Source: JACXTP01 sp963789555 (GTDB taxonomy: Archaea > Thermoplasmatota > Thermoplasmata > Methanomassiliicoccales > UBA472). From it: a DNA stretch of 64,000 nucleotides. The position numbers and the translations under genes were made by a program. The stretch's first letter is position 1. Each line of letters opens with the position of its first letter. Shown piece by piece: positions 57,599-64,000 of the stretch. The stretch covers positions 258,391 to 322,390 of the forward strand of contig CAWBKY010000004.1 of NCBI GenBank assembly GCA_963789555.1. The letters are read 5' to 3'. The notes under the pieces were generated by a model. That model saw nothing but the letters and a program-made list of their open reading frames with translations, ran no database searches and had not been told where the DNA came from.

Positions 57599-58885
57599 TC
57601 AGGCCCTCTTGCCCATTTTCTCGCGGTACAAGGCTATGGTGCGGTCCAGGATCAGCTGCCGGTCATACCGTCCGATTATCCCACTGTAGGCCTGGACCAT
57701 GGAGCGGCGCAACCCCTCATCCTCCATCATGCGCACCATGGCCTGATGGAGGGCTACCTCGTCCCCGGGGGGAGCGGCGAGGCAATGGCCATCCGTCGCC
57801 TCGATGAAAGAGCCCACCGCGCTGCAAACCAGCGGCTTCCCATAGTACATGGCCTCCAGGGTGACCCGGCTGAAAGGCTCAGGGTAGAGGGAGGGGAACA
57901 CCACCGAGTCCATCTGGGCCAGGTAGTCCGGGAGGTCGGAAGGTGCCTTTCGTCCCAGGAACTGCACCCGGTCCCTCAGGCCCAGCTCGTCGGTCATTCG
58001 CTCCAGCTCCTTCTGGTAAGGCCCGTCCCCGACGATGGCCAATCGCATCCGGCCCTCCCGGCCCAACGCCATGGCCTTCAATATTATGTCCACCCCCTTC
58101 TCGTCCGAGAGGCGTCCGACATAGCCGAAGAGGAAGTCGCCCTCCCGCCTCACCAGGTCGGAGGGGATGGCGGACGGGGGGCGATACTGGCCCTCGTTCA
58201 GGGCATTGGGTATGATCCGGGCCTTGCCGACGTCGATGCCCATGCGCCGGTAGGCCTGCAGGATGGAGTCCGAAAGGGCGATGTAGGCATCGCTCCGTCT
58301 CACGCACCAGCGCAGGGTCAGTCCCTTCAACCATTGATAGGGGGCGAAACGCGCTGTACCATGCTTGCGGACGGACCAACGCTTGGCGCAAGGGATGGAG
58401 CTGCTGATGCCGCATCGTGCCTGGCAATCGAAGTTGCCGTAGATGTCGCAACAGGCGTCCAGGCAATTGAGCACCGTCACCAGCTTGGCCCCGGTGGCTC
58501 TGGCCAGTATCAGTCCGAGGGGGACATGGACGATGTTGAACACATGGATCATGTCGATGTTCCCCTTTTCCCGCAACCGTCCGAAGGCCAGGAGCGCCAT
58601 GAGGTTGTACCCCAACAAGGTGGGGAGCTTCTTGGCGATCGATACTGGCCTTCCCCCATCGGAGAAGTGCGCGCAACCGTCGCCTGTGGCCACCACCATC
58701 ACGTTGGCGCCTCGTTCGATGAGGCCGGTGCGGAGCAGGTCGGCGCTGATGGCCGCCCCTCCCCGACCGCAGGGAGGGAAGTCCGTGGTGATGATGAGGA
58801 CCTTGAGGTCCTCGCCGCTCTCACGCCTTTCCTCCACCGCCATGGACATGCACCTGTGAACGATTTCCCAGAACGGTCCGAACAT
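57599..58885 (-). CDS. GT4 family glycosyltransferase
   Basis: About 428 residues from ATG 58885. VLIITTDFPPCGRGGAAISA (acceptor-side glycine loop), IDMIHVFNIVHVPLGLILAR and a Cys-rich insert (LNCLDACCDIYGNFDCQARC) follow. Then RIIPNALNEGQYRPP, FLFGYVGRLSDEKGVDIILK, LAIVGDGPYQKELERM, FPSLYPEPFSRVTLEAMYYG (Ex7E) and CLAAPPGDEVALHQAM. The Cys-rich insert is seen in some GT4 enzymes of uncertain substrate. The open frame runs further upstream to 59761, but that part is only antisense of the gene at 59012. It is the right edge of the island. Confidence 0.9.
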   Translation of the reverse strand: MFGPFWEIVHRCMSMAVEERRESGEDLKVLIITTDFPPCGRGGAAISADLLRTGLIERGANVMVVATGDGCAHFSDGGRPVSIAKKLPTLLGYNLMALLAFGRLREKGNIDMIHVFNIVHVPLGLILARATGAKLVTVLNCLDACCDIYGNFDCQARCGISSSIPCAKRWSVRKHGTARFAPYQWLKGLTLRWCVRRSDAYIALSDSILQAYRRMGIDVGKARIIPNALNEGQYRPPSAIPSDLVRREGDFLFGYVGRLSDEKGVDIILKAMALGREGRMRLAIVGDGPYQKELERMTDELGLRDRVQFLGRKAPSDLPDYLAQMDSVVFPSLYPEPFSRVTLEAMYYGKPLVCSAVGSFIEATDGHCLAAPPGDEVALHQAMVRMMEDEGLRRSMVQAYSGIIGRYDRQLILDRTIALYREKMGKRA

Positions 58886-59011
58886 AATAATATCCTTGCC
58901 CGTGGTTGAGCTGGAAGCGCGTCGGTATGCTGGCCGGACCCTGGCCTCGGTCGGGGTGATAAGGAATAAATATAATACCGGTGCTCGGAGCCCCATCCGA
59001 AGGTGCATTAG

Positions 59012-59737
59012 ATGGGAATAAGCATGGCCATTTGTGAGCTGGACTCCGAAAAGTCCCTGTGCAAGAACATGAAGATATCCGTCCTCAAGGTGAACCTGAA
59101 GGACGTTAAGGGTTTCGAGTCCTGCGCCGAGTTCGACATGATCGTTCCCTTGGCCGAAGCCAAGGCGGTCATGGGAGCGGACTGGGAGGGCTTCCTGAAG
59201 CGGAACCGCATGGACGCGGAGATCGAACTGGTCTACATGGAGAAGGTCAAGAACGACGCGGACAAGGCCAAGCTCCTGCCGGTGGCGAAGAAGCAGTACA
59301 CCGGCTGGGTGGTCCTGGACCAGGCGGACCAGGCGTCGAAGCAGAGGATGCTGGACCTGGCCGACCCGGACGAGCGCCTGACCAAATGGGACATGCTCTC
59401 CTTCGACGAGATGGGCGAGACCTGCAAGAAGTGCGAGCTGTCCTGGGACGAGGGTCGTGGTTGCATCGGCACCTTCGGGCCGGAGACCGGTGAGCTGCCA
59501 GCGCTGGCAAAGAAGTACGGATGTAGCATCATCGCCTCCGTCCCGGACGCGGTGAAGCACAAGACCAAGTTCAAGGTGGAGGACGCCCCACGCCTGCTCG
59601 AGGAAGTGAAGGTCATGCGCGAGAAGCTGCCCCTGGAGAGCAAGATGGCGGTGCGGCGCTACTCCGGCGTCCTGGACCGCTTGGAGAAGGTGGCGAACAT
59701 CTCCATAAAGTACGGGGTCAGGTTCTACTTCATCTGA
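59012..59737 (+). CDS. Unrecognised cytoplasmic protein with clustered cysteines
   Basis: A 241-residue, soluble, charged protein, intact and with high-GC codon use like the core genes. Cysteines lie near the N terminus (AICELDSEKSLC) and in a central group (ETCKKCELSWDEGRGCIG, then KKYGCSI). These could bind metal or a cluster. The rest has long charged helices (LEEVKVMREKLPLESKM). I know no family. A TATA-like GGAATAAATATAATA (about 58963-58977) and a GGTG stretch precede ATG 59012. It is divergent from the GT4 gene. A T-rich tract follows the stop. Confidence 0.7.
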   Translation: MGISMAICELDSEKSLCKNMKISVLKVNLKDVKGFESCAEFDMIVPLAEAKAVMGADWEGFLKRNRMDAEIELVYMEKVKNDADKAKLLPVAKKQYTGWVVLDQADQASKQRMLDLADPDERLTKWDMLSFDEMGETCKKCELSWDEGRGCIGTFGPETGELPALAKKYGCSIIASVPDAVKHKTKFKVEDAPRLLEEVKVMREKLPLESKMAVRRYSGVLDRLEKVANISIKYGVRFYFI

Positions 59738-59739
59738 AC

Positions 59740-59820
59740 ATATCAAAAACCTTTTTATCATTTTATCCTTCTGTTCATCATTTATAATTGATTTTATTTT
59801 TTAAATGTTAATAAGTTTTA
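59740..59820 (+). terminator. T-rich transcription terminator region
   Basis: Directly after the stop at 59737 the sequence has repeated T-runs (CCTTTTTATCATTTTATCC, GATTTTATTTTTTAAATG, AAGTTTTAATAA) with no strong hairpin. That is the usual archaeal poly-T termination pattern. Confidence 0.5.
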
Positions 59821-59914
59821 ATAACTGAGGCGTGAATGTAAAATATGGGGGGGAGTTGGTATTCCAAGTCTCAGGTTTGGTGGGCGGGGTAGGTCCCTTT
59901 CGCCGAGGGGCGGG

Positions 59915-60398
59915 ATGTTGTTCTTCAGCTTTTTCCTGATGATGGGATTGATCTCAACTGCATTTGCGATCAGTGCATATATGGAGGTCCGGGAAGTACA
60001 GGATTGGCCATCGACCACCGGGGTGGTCGCAGGGACAGGGATTGGGGAGCAGTACGATAGCGGAGGGAAGAGGGAATCCATCATATTACGATTACCTTCC
60101 TCAGTTGCAGTACACCTACGAGGTGGACGGGGCCACCTACATAGGGAGCGATGTGGCCAAGTTAGAGACATCATATTCGAGCTATGCTGACGCTCAGAGC
60201 TATGTCGAACAACATGCGGTCGGCTCCCATGTCGTCGTCTATTACAACCCTGACAATCCCTACGAAGCGGTGTTGGAGAAGAATAGTGAGACCGACGCCC
60301 TCATCATTCCAGCGATAACGTCCATCTTCGTGGCGATAGGGGCCATCGGATTGTTTTTCTCATTCAGGAAGTGGAGATCTAGGGATGAAGTGATGTGA
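59915..60398 (+). CDS. DUF3592 family membrane protein, one frameshift
   Basis: About 160 residues. N-terminal helix LFFSFFLMMGLISTAFAISA, then REVQDWPSTTGVVAGTGIGE (the W..T.G.V start of DUF3592). After a shift near 60080, YLPQLQYTYEVDGATYIGSD, YVEQHAVGSHVVVYYNPDNP and EAVLEKNSETDALI lead to a second helix ALIIPAITSIFVAIGAIGLFF. The Y-x-Y-x-V-x-G and VYYNPxxP motifs are diagnostic of the family, whose function is unknown. It lies 22 bases before the next gene, probably co-transcribed. Confidence 0.75.
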
Positions 60399-60420
60399 TC
60401 AAGGTCAAGGAGATATTACC

Positions 60421-61083
60421 ATGGGACTGATGGGTGCATTGAAGGACAAGCTCAACGAGACGGGGCTGACCGAACAGCTCTGCGGCCATCTCAACGGCTG
60501 CGGGCTCAAGGCCAGGGTGGTCGATAAAAAAGGGCCGGAGGGGTTGCATCATTCGATGGCGATCATTGGGATGCCACCGCTTGGCTGTGTCAAGCTGGAG
60601 GGGTGCAACATAGACTACGTGGAGATGTTCCGCTACATCGAGCATAAACGTAGCGGTTTCAGCGTTGGTGTTGGGGGTATGAGCATAGGCAATCCCTCGG
60701 ATAACCTCGCTTACGAGTACACCGCATCCACCCGCTTCGACGTGGGTGACAATGATAAGGAGCTGAGGGCGGAGATCGATTACGTCACCAAGGGTCTGAT
60801 GAAGAAGGAGGTGGTGGACTTCTCGTGGAAGGGCGGGGCATTGGCACAAAGGCTCAACCAGGACACCCAATTGAGATCGATGCTCCAGGCCTTGGGCATG
60901 CCCTGGATCGAGGTTAGCGCCAACAAGAAGGACAGTTATGTGGAGATAGGGCAAGGGCATACTCGCGCCGGTACCTTCGACCTGTCAACGGGAAAGTACG
61001 ATTTCCCCAGCCCCCAGATGCTGGCGGTCTACGACCACATCTTCGGGGTGGTCGGAACGATGAGGACGCGCCTAGCGAGATGA
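60421..61083 (+). CDS. Unrecognised archaeal protein
   Basis: A 220-residue soluble protein: LKDKLNETGLTEQLCGHLNG, HHSMAIIGMPPLGCVKLEGC, VEMFRYIEHKRSGFSVGVGG, STRFDVGDNDKELRAEIDYV and TKGLMKKEVVDFSWKGGALA, then a compact C terminus. No membrane helix or catalytic motif is recognised. The mixed alpha/beta pattern and hydrophobic glycine-rich strands suggest a globular domain. It lies just downstream of the DUF3592 gene with RBS-like AAGGAGAT before ATG 60421. Confidence 0.65.
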   Translation: MGLMGALKDKLNETGLTEQLCGHLNGCGLKARVVDKKGPEGLHHSMAIIGMPPLGCVKLEGCNIDYVEMFRYIEHKRSGFSVGVGGMSIGNPSDNLAYEYTASTRFDVGDNDKELRAEIDYVTKGLMKKEVVDFSWKGGALAQRLNQDTQLRSMLQALGMPWIEVSANKKDSYVEIGQGHTRAGTFDLSTGKYDFPSPQMLAVYDHIFGVVGTMRTRLAR

Positions 61084-61095
61084 TCATCGAATGGT

Positions 61096-61127
61096 CTGGA
61101 CGGCGAGACCCGCCCTCCGCCGTCTAG
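61096..61127. terminator. Hairpin between convergent genes
   Basis: CTGGACGGCG (61096-61105) pairs with CGCCGTCTAG (61118-61127), ten pairs including one G-U, around a 12-base loop. It sits between the convergent stops at 61083 and 61150, where it could terminate transcription from both sides. No T-run follows directly, so termination strength is uncertain. Confidence 0.5.
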
Positions 61128-61149
61128 CATATTCCTCTTAGGTCATTTA

Positions 61150-62100
61150 CTAAGTGTCCGTTTTCGCCTCAACCCTTTTCTTACCGCCCTTGTTATGAGA
61201 CACGGACAGCAGGATCGATATCGCCAGTATCCCGAGTATGGCGGTCAGCGAGACGCTCACAGGCATGTGATAGATGTCGGATATCAGCATCTTCACGCCG
61301 ACGAATGCGAGGATGGCGGCCAGCCCGTACTTGAGGTAATGGAAGGCAGGCAGGGCGCTGGCAAGAGCGAAGTACAATGAGCGCAGACCCAGTATGGCGA
61401 ACGCGTTGGATGTGTAGACGATGAAAGGGTCGGTGGAGATGGCCAGGACCGCCGGGATGGAGTCGACGGCGAACACCACGTCGGTCAGCTCCACGAACAG
61501 CATGGCCAGGAAGAGGGGGGTGGCCATGAGCACCCCCTTGTGCCGCACGAAGAACTTGTCCTCATGGAACTCCTCCGTCACCGGCATGAAGCGGCGGAAC
61601 AATCGAATGACCGGGTTCTTGTCTGGACAAAGCTCCTTCTCCCTCTGCAGCAGCATCTTCACGCCGGTGAAGATCAGGAAGGCGCCGAAGATATAGACCA
61701 TCCAGCTGAACTGCTCCACCAGGGCGATGCCGGCGGCGATGAACAGGCCGCGGAAGACCAAAGCCCCGATGACGCCCCAGAAGAGCACCTTGTACTGCCA
61801 TTTGTCCGGGACGCAGAAGTAGGAGAACACCAGGATGAAGACGAAGAGGTTGTCCACGCTGAGCGCCTTCTCCATGGTGTATGCGGCGGAGAACTCCAGA
61901 GCCTTCTCGGAGCCCATGAACAGCCAGACACCGAGGTTGAAGACCAGGGCCAGCCCGATCCAGAACAGGCTCATCAGCACCGCCTCCTTGGTCTTGATGA
62001 CGTGGGAGCGGCGGTGCAGCACGCCCAGGTCGAGGGCGAGCATGACGATTATGAAGGCGAAGAACCCTATCCAGACCCAATCCATCTGGCTCAAGCCCAA
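61150..62100 (-). CDS. TerC/Alx family integral membrane protein
   Basis: A 316-residue protein with about nine helices. MDWVWIGFFAFIIVMLALDL (acidic residue in helix 1), FSAAYTMEKALSVDNLFVFI (ALSVDN motif), FAVDSIPAVLAISTDPFIVY (AVDSIPA motif) and NAFAILGLRSLYFAL are the family signatures. The paired D-N and D-S motifs form the metal site. Alx/TerC proteins in bacteria export Mn2+; the archaeal role is inferred to be metal efflux or supply. The gene is intact. The 143-base upstream gap is shared with the divergent carbonic-anhydrase-like gene, and no riboswitch fold was recognised there. Confidence 0.93.
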   Translation of the reverse strand: MGLSQMDWVWIGFFAFIIVMLALDLGVLHRRSHVIKTKEAVLMSLFWIGLALVFNLGVWLFMGSEKALEFSAAYTMEKALSVDNLFVFILVFSYFCVPDKWQYKVLFWGVIGALVFRGLFIAAGIALVEQFSWMVYIFGAFLIFTGVKMLLQREKELCPDKNPVIRLFRRFMPVTEEFHEDKFFVRHKGVLMATPLFLAMLFVELTDVVFAVDSIPAVLAISTDPFIVYTSNAFAILGLRSLYFALASALPAFHYLKYGLAAILAFVGVKMLISDIYHMPVSVSLTAILGILAISILLSVSHNKGGKKRVEAKTDT

Positions 62101-62243
62101 TGCCCCCTAGCTGGGAACGGTTCGGGCTCGAACGATCTGTCGTTTTTCACGATTGATTACCATTTGAAGGCATCATTCATAATCATATATATCTTTTCAT
62201 AAGTTCTCATAATTATTAATATTAGAATGAGCATTCCTAAGTT

Positions 62244-62840
62244 ATGTCCCCGATGATCCTGCCGGACTGTCAAGGGCGCCTTCCCCAGGTCGACCCAACG
62301 GCCACATTGATGCCCACCGCAGTACTGGTCGGAGCGGTGAAGGTCGGTGCGGGATGTTTTATCGCCCCCCACGCCACCATCCGCGCCGACGAGCCCGGGT
62401 CCCAGGTGGTCATCGGGGACAACTGCAATATCCAGGACAATGTGGTCGTGCATGCGCTGGCCGGCTCGACCGTCAGCATCGGGGATGGGTCTTCGCTCGG
62501 CCATTCCTGCATCGTGCACGGTCCGTGCGCCCTCGGGAAGATGTGCTTCATCGGCTTCGGGGCGGTGGTGTTCCACGCCACCTTGGGCGATGGGGTGGTG
62601 GTGATGCACCGAGCGGTGGTGCATGACGCCGACCTGCCCTCGGGAAAACTGGTCCCCATCGGAACGGTGCTCGAGGGTCAGGTGGATGCCTCCTCCCTTC
62701 CCGACGTCCCCGAGGAGACCTTCCATTTCGTGAGGAGGGTAGTCGCCACCAATGTGAGCATGGCCAAAGGCTACCGGCGCTCTAGCACCGATGAGTTGGA
62801 ACGTTCAGTCGAGGAACAAGCATTAAAGCATCCTTCGTAA
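62244..62840 (+). CDS. Gamma-carbonic-anhydrase-like hexapeptide-repeat protein
   Basis: A 198-residue left-handed beta-helix protein. Hexapeptide turns include AVLVGAVKVGAGCFI, VVIGDNCNIQDNVVVH and TVSIGDGSSLGHSCIVHG. Histidines 70, 87 and 92 match the three zinc/iron ligands of Cam-type gamma carbonic anhydrases (the latter two spaced by five, as in Cam). A C-terminal helix follows (HFVRRVVATNVSMAKGY). CO2 hydration is plausible, but many relatives are inactive or acyltransferase-like, and the Cam acidic loop was not seen. A TATA-like AATTATTAATATTAG (about 62210-62225) lies upstream of ATG 62244, suggesting a leaderless start. Confidence 0.8.
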   Translation: MSPMILPDCQGRLPQVDPTATLMPTAVLVGAVKVGAGCFIAPHATIRADEPGSQVVIGDNCNIQDNVVVHALAGSTVSIGDGSSLGHSCIVHGPCALGKMCFIGFGAVVFHATLGDGVVVMHRAVVHDADLPSGKLVPIGTVLEGQVDASSLPDVPEETFHFVRRVVATNVSMAKGYRRSSTDELERSVEEQALKHPS

Positions 62841-62853
62841 TTCCTTGGGAACG

Positions 62854-63129
62854 ATGGACATAGAGGACCGGACCCGCTGGGTCCTGAGCGTGGACCGCCG
62901 CATGCTGGTTATGAAGGAGGTGCACGAGAACGGTGTGATCCGCGCCGCGGAGGTGGCGGAGCGCAGCGGCAGGTCGGTCCAGAACATCAGCCGGGCCATC
63001 CATGAGCTGGAGTCCATGGGCCTGGTGGAGTGCCTCACGCCAGAAAAAGGGACCTGGAAGCGCTACATCCTCACGGCGGAGGGCAAGAAGGTCTATGAGG
63101 AGCTCCGCGAGAAGCACCTGACCGAGTGA
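62854..63129 (+). CDS. Small winged-helix DNA-binding protein
   Basis: A 91-residue single-domain winged helix. VDRRMLVMKEVHENGVIRAA, EVAERSGRSVQNISRAIHEL (recognition helix), ESMGLVECLTPEKGTWKRYI (wing) and LTAEGKKVYEELREK are the MarR/ArsR-like pattern of archaeal regulators. The ATG at 62854 is the start; TTG 62845 upstream is unlikely. It begins 14 bases after the carbonic-anhydrase-like gene and may be co-transcribed with it. Target unknown. Confidence 0.8.
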   Translation: MDIEDRTRWVLSVDRRMLVMKEVHENGVIRAAEVAERSGRSVQNISRAIHELESMGLVECLTPEKGTWKRYILTAEGKKVYEELREKHLTE

Positions 63130-63158
63130 TTTAAAAAGTCATTTCTAGTTTCATCATG

Positions 63159-63551
63159 TCACTTGCCTGATTCATTTCTGACATATTGGCCAAGCATTCT
63201 CCCTCTCTTGATTCTCTCGAATTCTTGGTCCTCCGACATTTGTTCCTCAAGGGCGTCAGCAACCTCTGGGAACATCTGAATCATGATCGAATCGTTGAAG
63301 GCCTTCATGGCAACTACCATTGGTTCCTCCTCGTTCAGCCTGAACCGAGGACCATGTTCCATCTTGACCAGGACGTTCCATTTGAGCAATTTCTGTATTG
63401 CCTTGGAAGCACTGTCCCGATGGACATCCACCATTCTGCTCAGGTCGGCGATGTTGAATTCCATTCGAGGGGATGCGATTAATCTTTCCATGATCGCAAG
63501 TTCAACGGTATTGCCCAAAATACCCTCGAACGGTCTCTCAAGCGTTCTCAT
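63159..63551 (-). CDS. Winged-helix transcriptional regulator
   Basis: About 130 residues from ATG 63551 (MRTLERPFEGILGNTVELAI). The winged-helix core is MERLIASPRMEFNIADLSRM, VDVHRDSASKAIQKLLKWNV and LVKMEHGPRFRLNEEEP, followed by a helical tail with acidic stretches (MFPEVADALEEQM, EDQEFERIKRGRMLGQY). The open frame extends to 63605, but those codons overlap AT-rich promoter-like DNA. The pattern resembles small archaeal regulators often found near mobile or accessory DNA; no target is evident. Convergent with the previous gene. Confidence 0.72.
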   Translation of the reverse strand: MRTLERPFEGILGNTVELAIMERLIASPRMEFNIADLSRMVDVHRDSASKAIQKLLKWNVLVKMEHGPRFRLNEEEPMVVAMKAFNDSIMIQMFPEVADALEEQMSEDQEFERIKRGRMLGQYVRNESGK

Positions 63552-63629
63552 CGTATCAGAATATGCATGAAATGACCAAGAGATAAATATGTCGAATAAA
63601 TTCAATATTAATAACTGATAAATTGTGCA

Positions 63630-63911
63630 TCAAAGGCGACCTCGACCCCCTTTCCATATGATGATCCCGTGTGAGGCTAATGCCTTGATGACTCTTCCAG
63701 CATCCGCATAATAGTTCTTTGCCTTCTTCTTTTTACACCCCAGATAAGAATTCTCTACCAAGCCGTCTAGGACGTTCTCAAGGTCTTCAATGTCCGCTCC
63801 AAGGTCTCGCTCGATCGCCTTTAAGCTGATACTATGGCTCTGGCTAAGGCATCTTCCCCGGACAAGATATTCTAAAATGTCTCTCTGGTATTGGTTCAAT
63901 CCACAGCTCAA
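63630..63911 (-). CDS. Small winged-helix protein
   Basis: A 93-residue protein: LNQYQRDILEYLVRGRCLSQ, SHSISLKAIERDLGADIEDL, ENVLDGLVENSYLGCKKKKA, KNYYADAGRVIKALASHGII. Helix-helix-recognition-wing order with a basic KKKK before the wing fits a DNA-binding winged helix. It lies upstream of and in the same direction as the previous regulator (78-base gap), so the two may form a pair. No family name assigned. Confidence 0.65.
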   Translation of the reverse strand: MSCGLNQYQRDILEYLVRGRCLSQSHSISLKAIERDLGADIEDLENVLDGLVENSYLGCKKKKAKNYYADAGRVIKALASHGIIIWKGGRGRL

Positions 63912-64000
63912 CCGATCACCCTAACGGCCGCATCTTTGGGGTCCCGCATTAATTCGACAAAAAACACCAGTGGATTTCTATGCTGACCTTACAAGGAATG

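Noticed and set aside
57536..58909. A 457-codon frame on the plus strand
   Set aside because: Antisense of the GT4 gene at 57599-58885; composition is that of a shadow frame and no domain is recognisable.
57599..59761. A 720-codon frame on the minus strand as one long protein
   Set aside because: Only the part from 58885 down is a GT4 enzyme. The upstream 290 codons are the antisense of the intact gene at 59012-59737 and are rich in His/Gln/Leu as antisense frames usually are.
62101..62243. Metal-responsive riboswitch (yybP-ykoY type) before the TerC gene
   Set aside because: The gap is AT-rich promoter DNA with no matching helices or conserved loops.
1..64000. CRISPR arrays, rRNA genes, insertion sequences
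   Set aside because: No regularly spaced direct repeats, no rRNA core sequences and no transposase motifs were seen on either strand.

Overview
The window looks like chromosomal DNA from a euryarchaeon, most likely a Thermoplasmata / Methanomassiliicoccales-type lineage (inference). The reasons are the gene content (archaeal SepF, intein-free RtcB, a pre-PUA/PUA protein, a 7TM-DUF835 protein, DUF1616 and DUF2206 membrane proteins), a tRNA-His with an encoded G-1, and promoters. Many starts sit 22-35 bases downstream of a TATA-like box with no Shine-Dalgarno site, as in leaderless archaeal transcripts. Most housekeeping DNA is GC-rich; parts of the centre (about 31.4-39.6 kb) are visibly more AT-rich.

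Layout. 1-16.9 kb is core and signalling: the 5' part of argF, a glycosyltransferase, a CPBP protease, an ArsR-type regulator with a palindromic site upstream, a broken asnB, tRNA-His, a 7TM-DUF835 protein, rtcB, a Ca2+/cation antiporter meeting rtcB end to end, a 1.2-kaa FN3/beta-helix surface protein, an HD phosphohydrolase, sepF and a DUF1616 protein. 17.1-22.0 kb holds two copies of an undescribed two-gene membrane module (an anchored extracytoplasmic protein plus a polytopic protein carrying a twice-repeated GFYPKGSxSR-like motif). The copies flank a PUA protein and a zinc-ribbon protein on the other strand.

22.2-58.9 kb is a large surface-glycan island. It contains GT2 and GT4 glycosyltransferases, a Wzm/Wzt ABC exporter, two Wzx-type flippases, a methyltransferase/kinase-like modular protein, Gfo/Idh and TIM-barrel sugar enzymes, DUF2206/DUF1616 proteins and a complete dTDP-L-rhamnose operon (rmlA-C-D-B). 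It also contains a CDP-3,6-dideoxyhexose set: RfbF, RfbG and two RfbH/E1-type dehydratases, with the substitution of PLP-lysine by His and the [2Fe-2S] cysteines still readable. Beside one E1 are a NeuB-family synthase, a TPP-dependent acetolactate-synthase-like enzyme (as in yersiniose synthesis), an SDR and a HAD phosphatase. Together these suggest a branched or chain-extended deoxysugar.

58.9-64 kb is an unrecognised Cys-containing protein, a DUF3592 protein, another unknown, TerC/Alx, a gamma-carbonic-anhydrase-like protein and three small winged-helix proteins.

A major caveat: many genes are split by single-base frameshifts, very densely at 4.2-6.0, 20.9-22.0, 23.2-30.3 and 39.6-49.7 kb, while the protein on both sides of each break stays conserved. 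Much of this probably reflects sequence error rather than decay. I report such genes as single loci spanning all frames. No CRISPR array, integrase, transposase or rRNA was seen.
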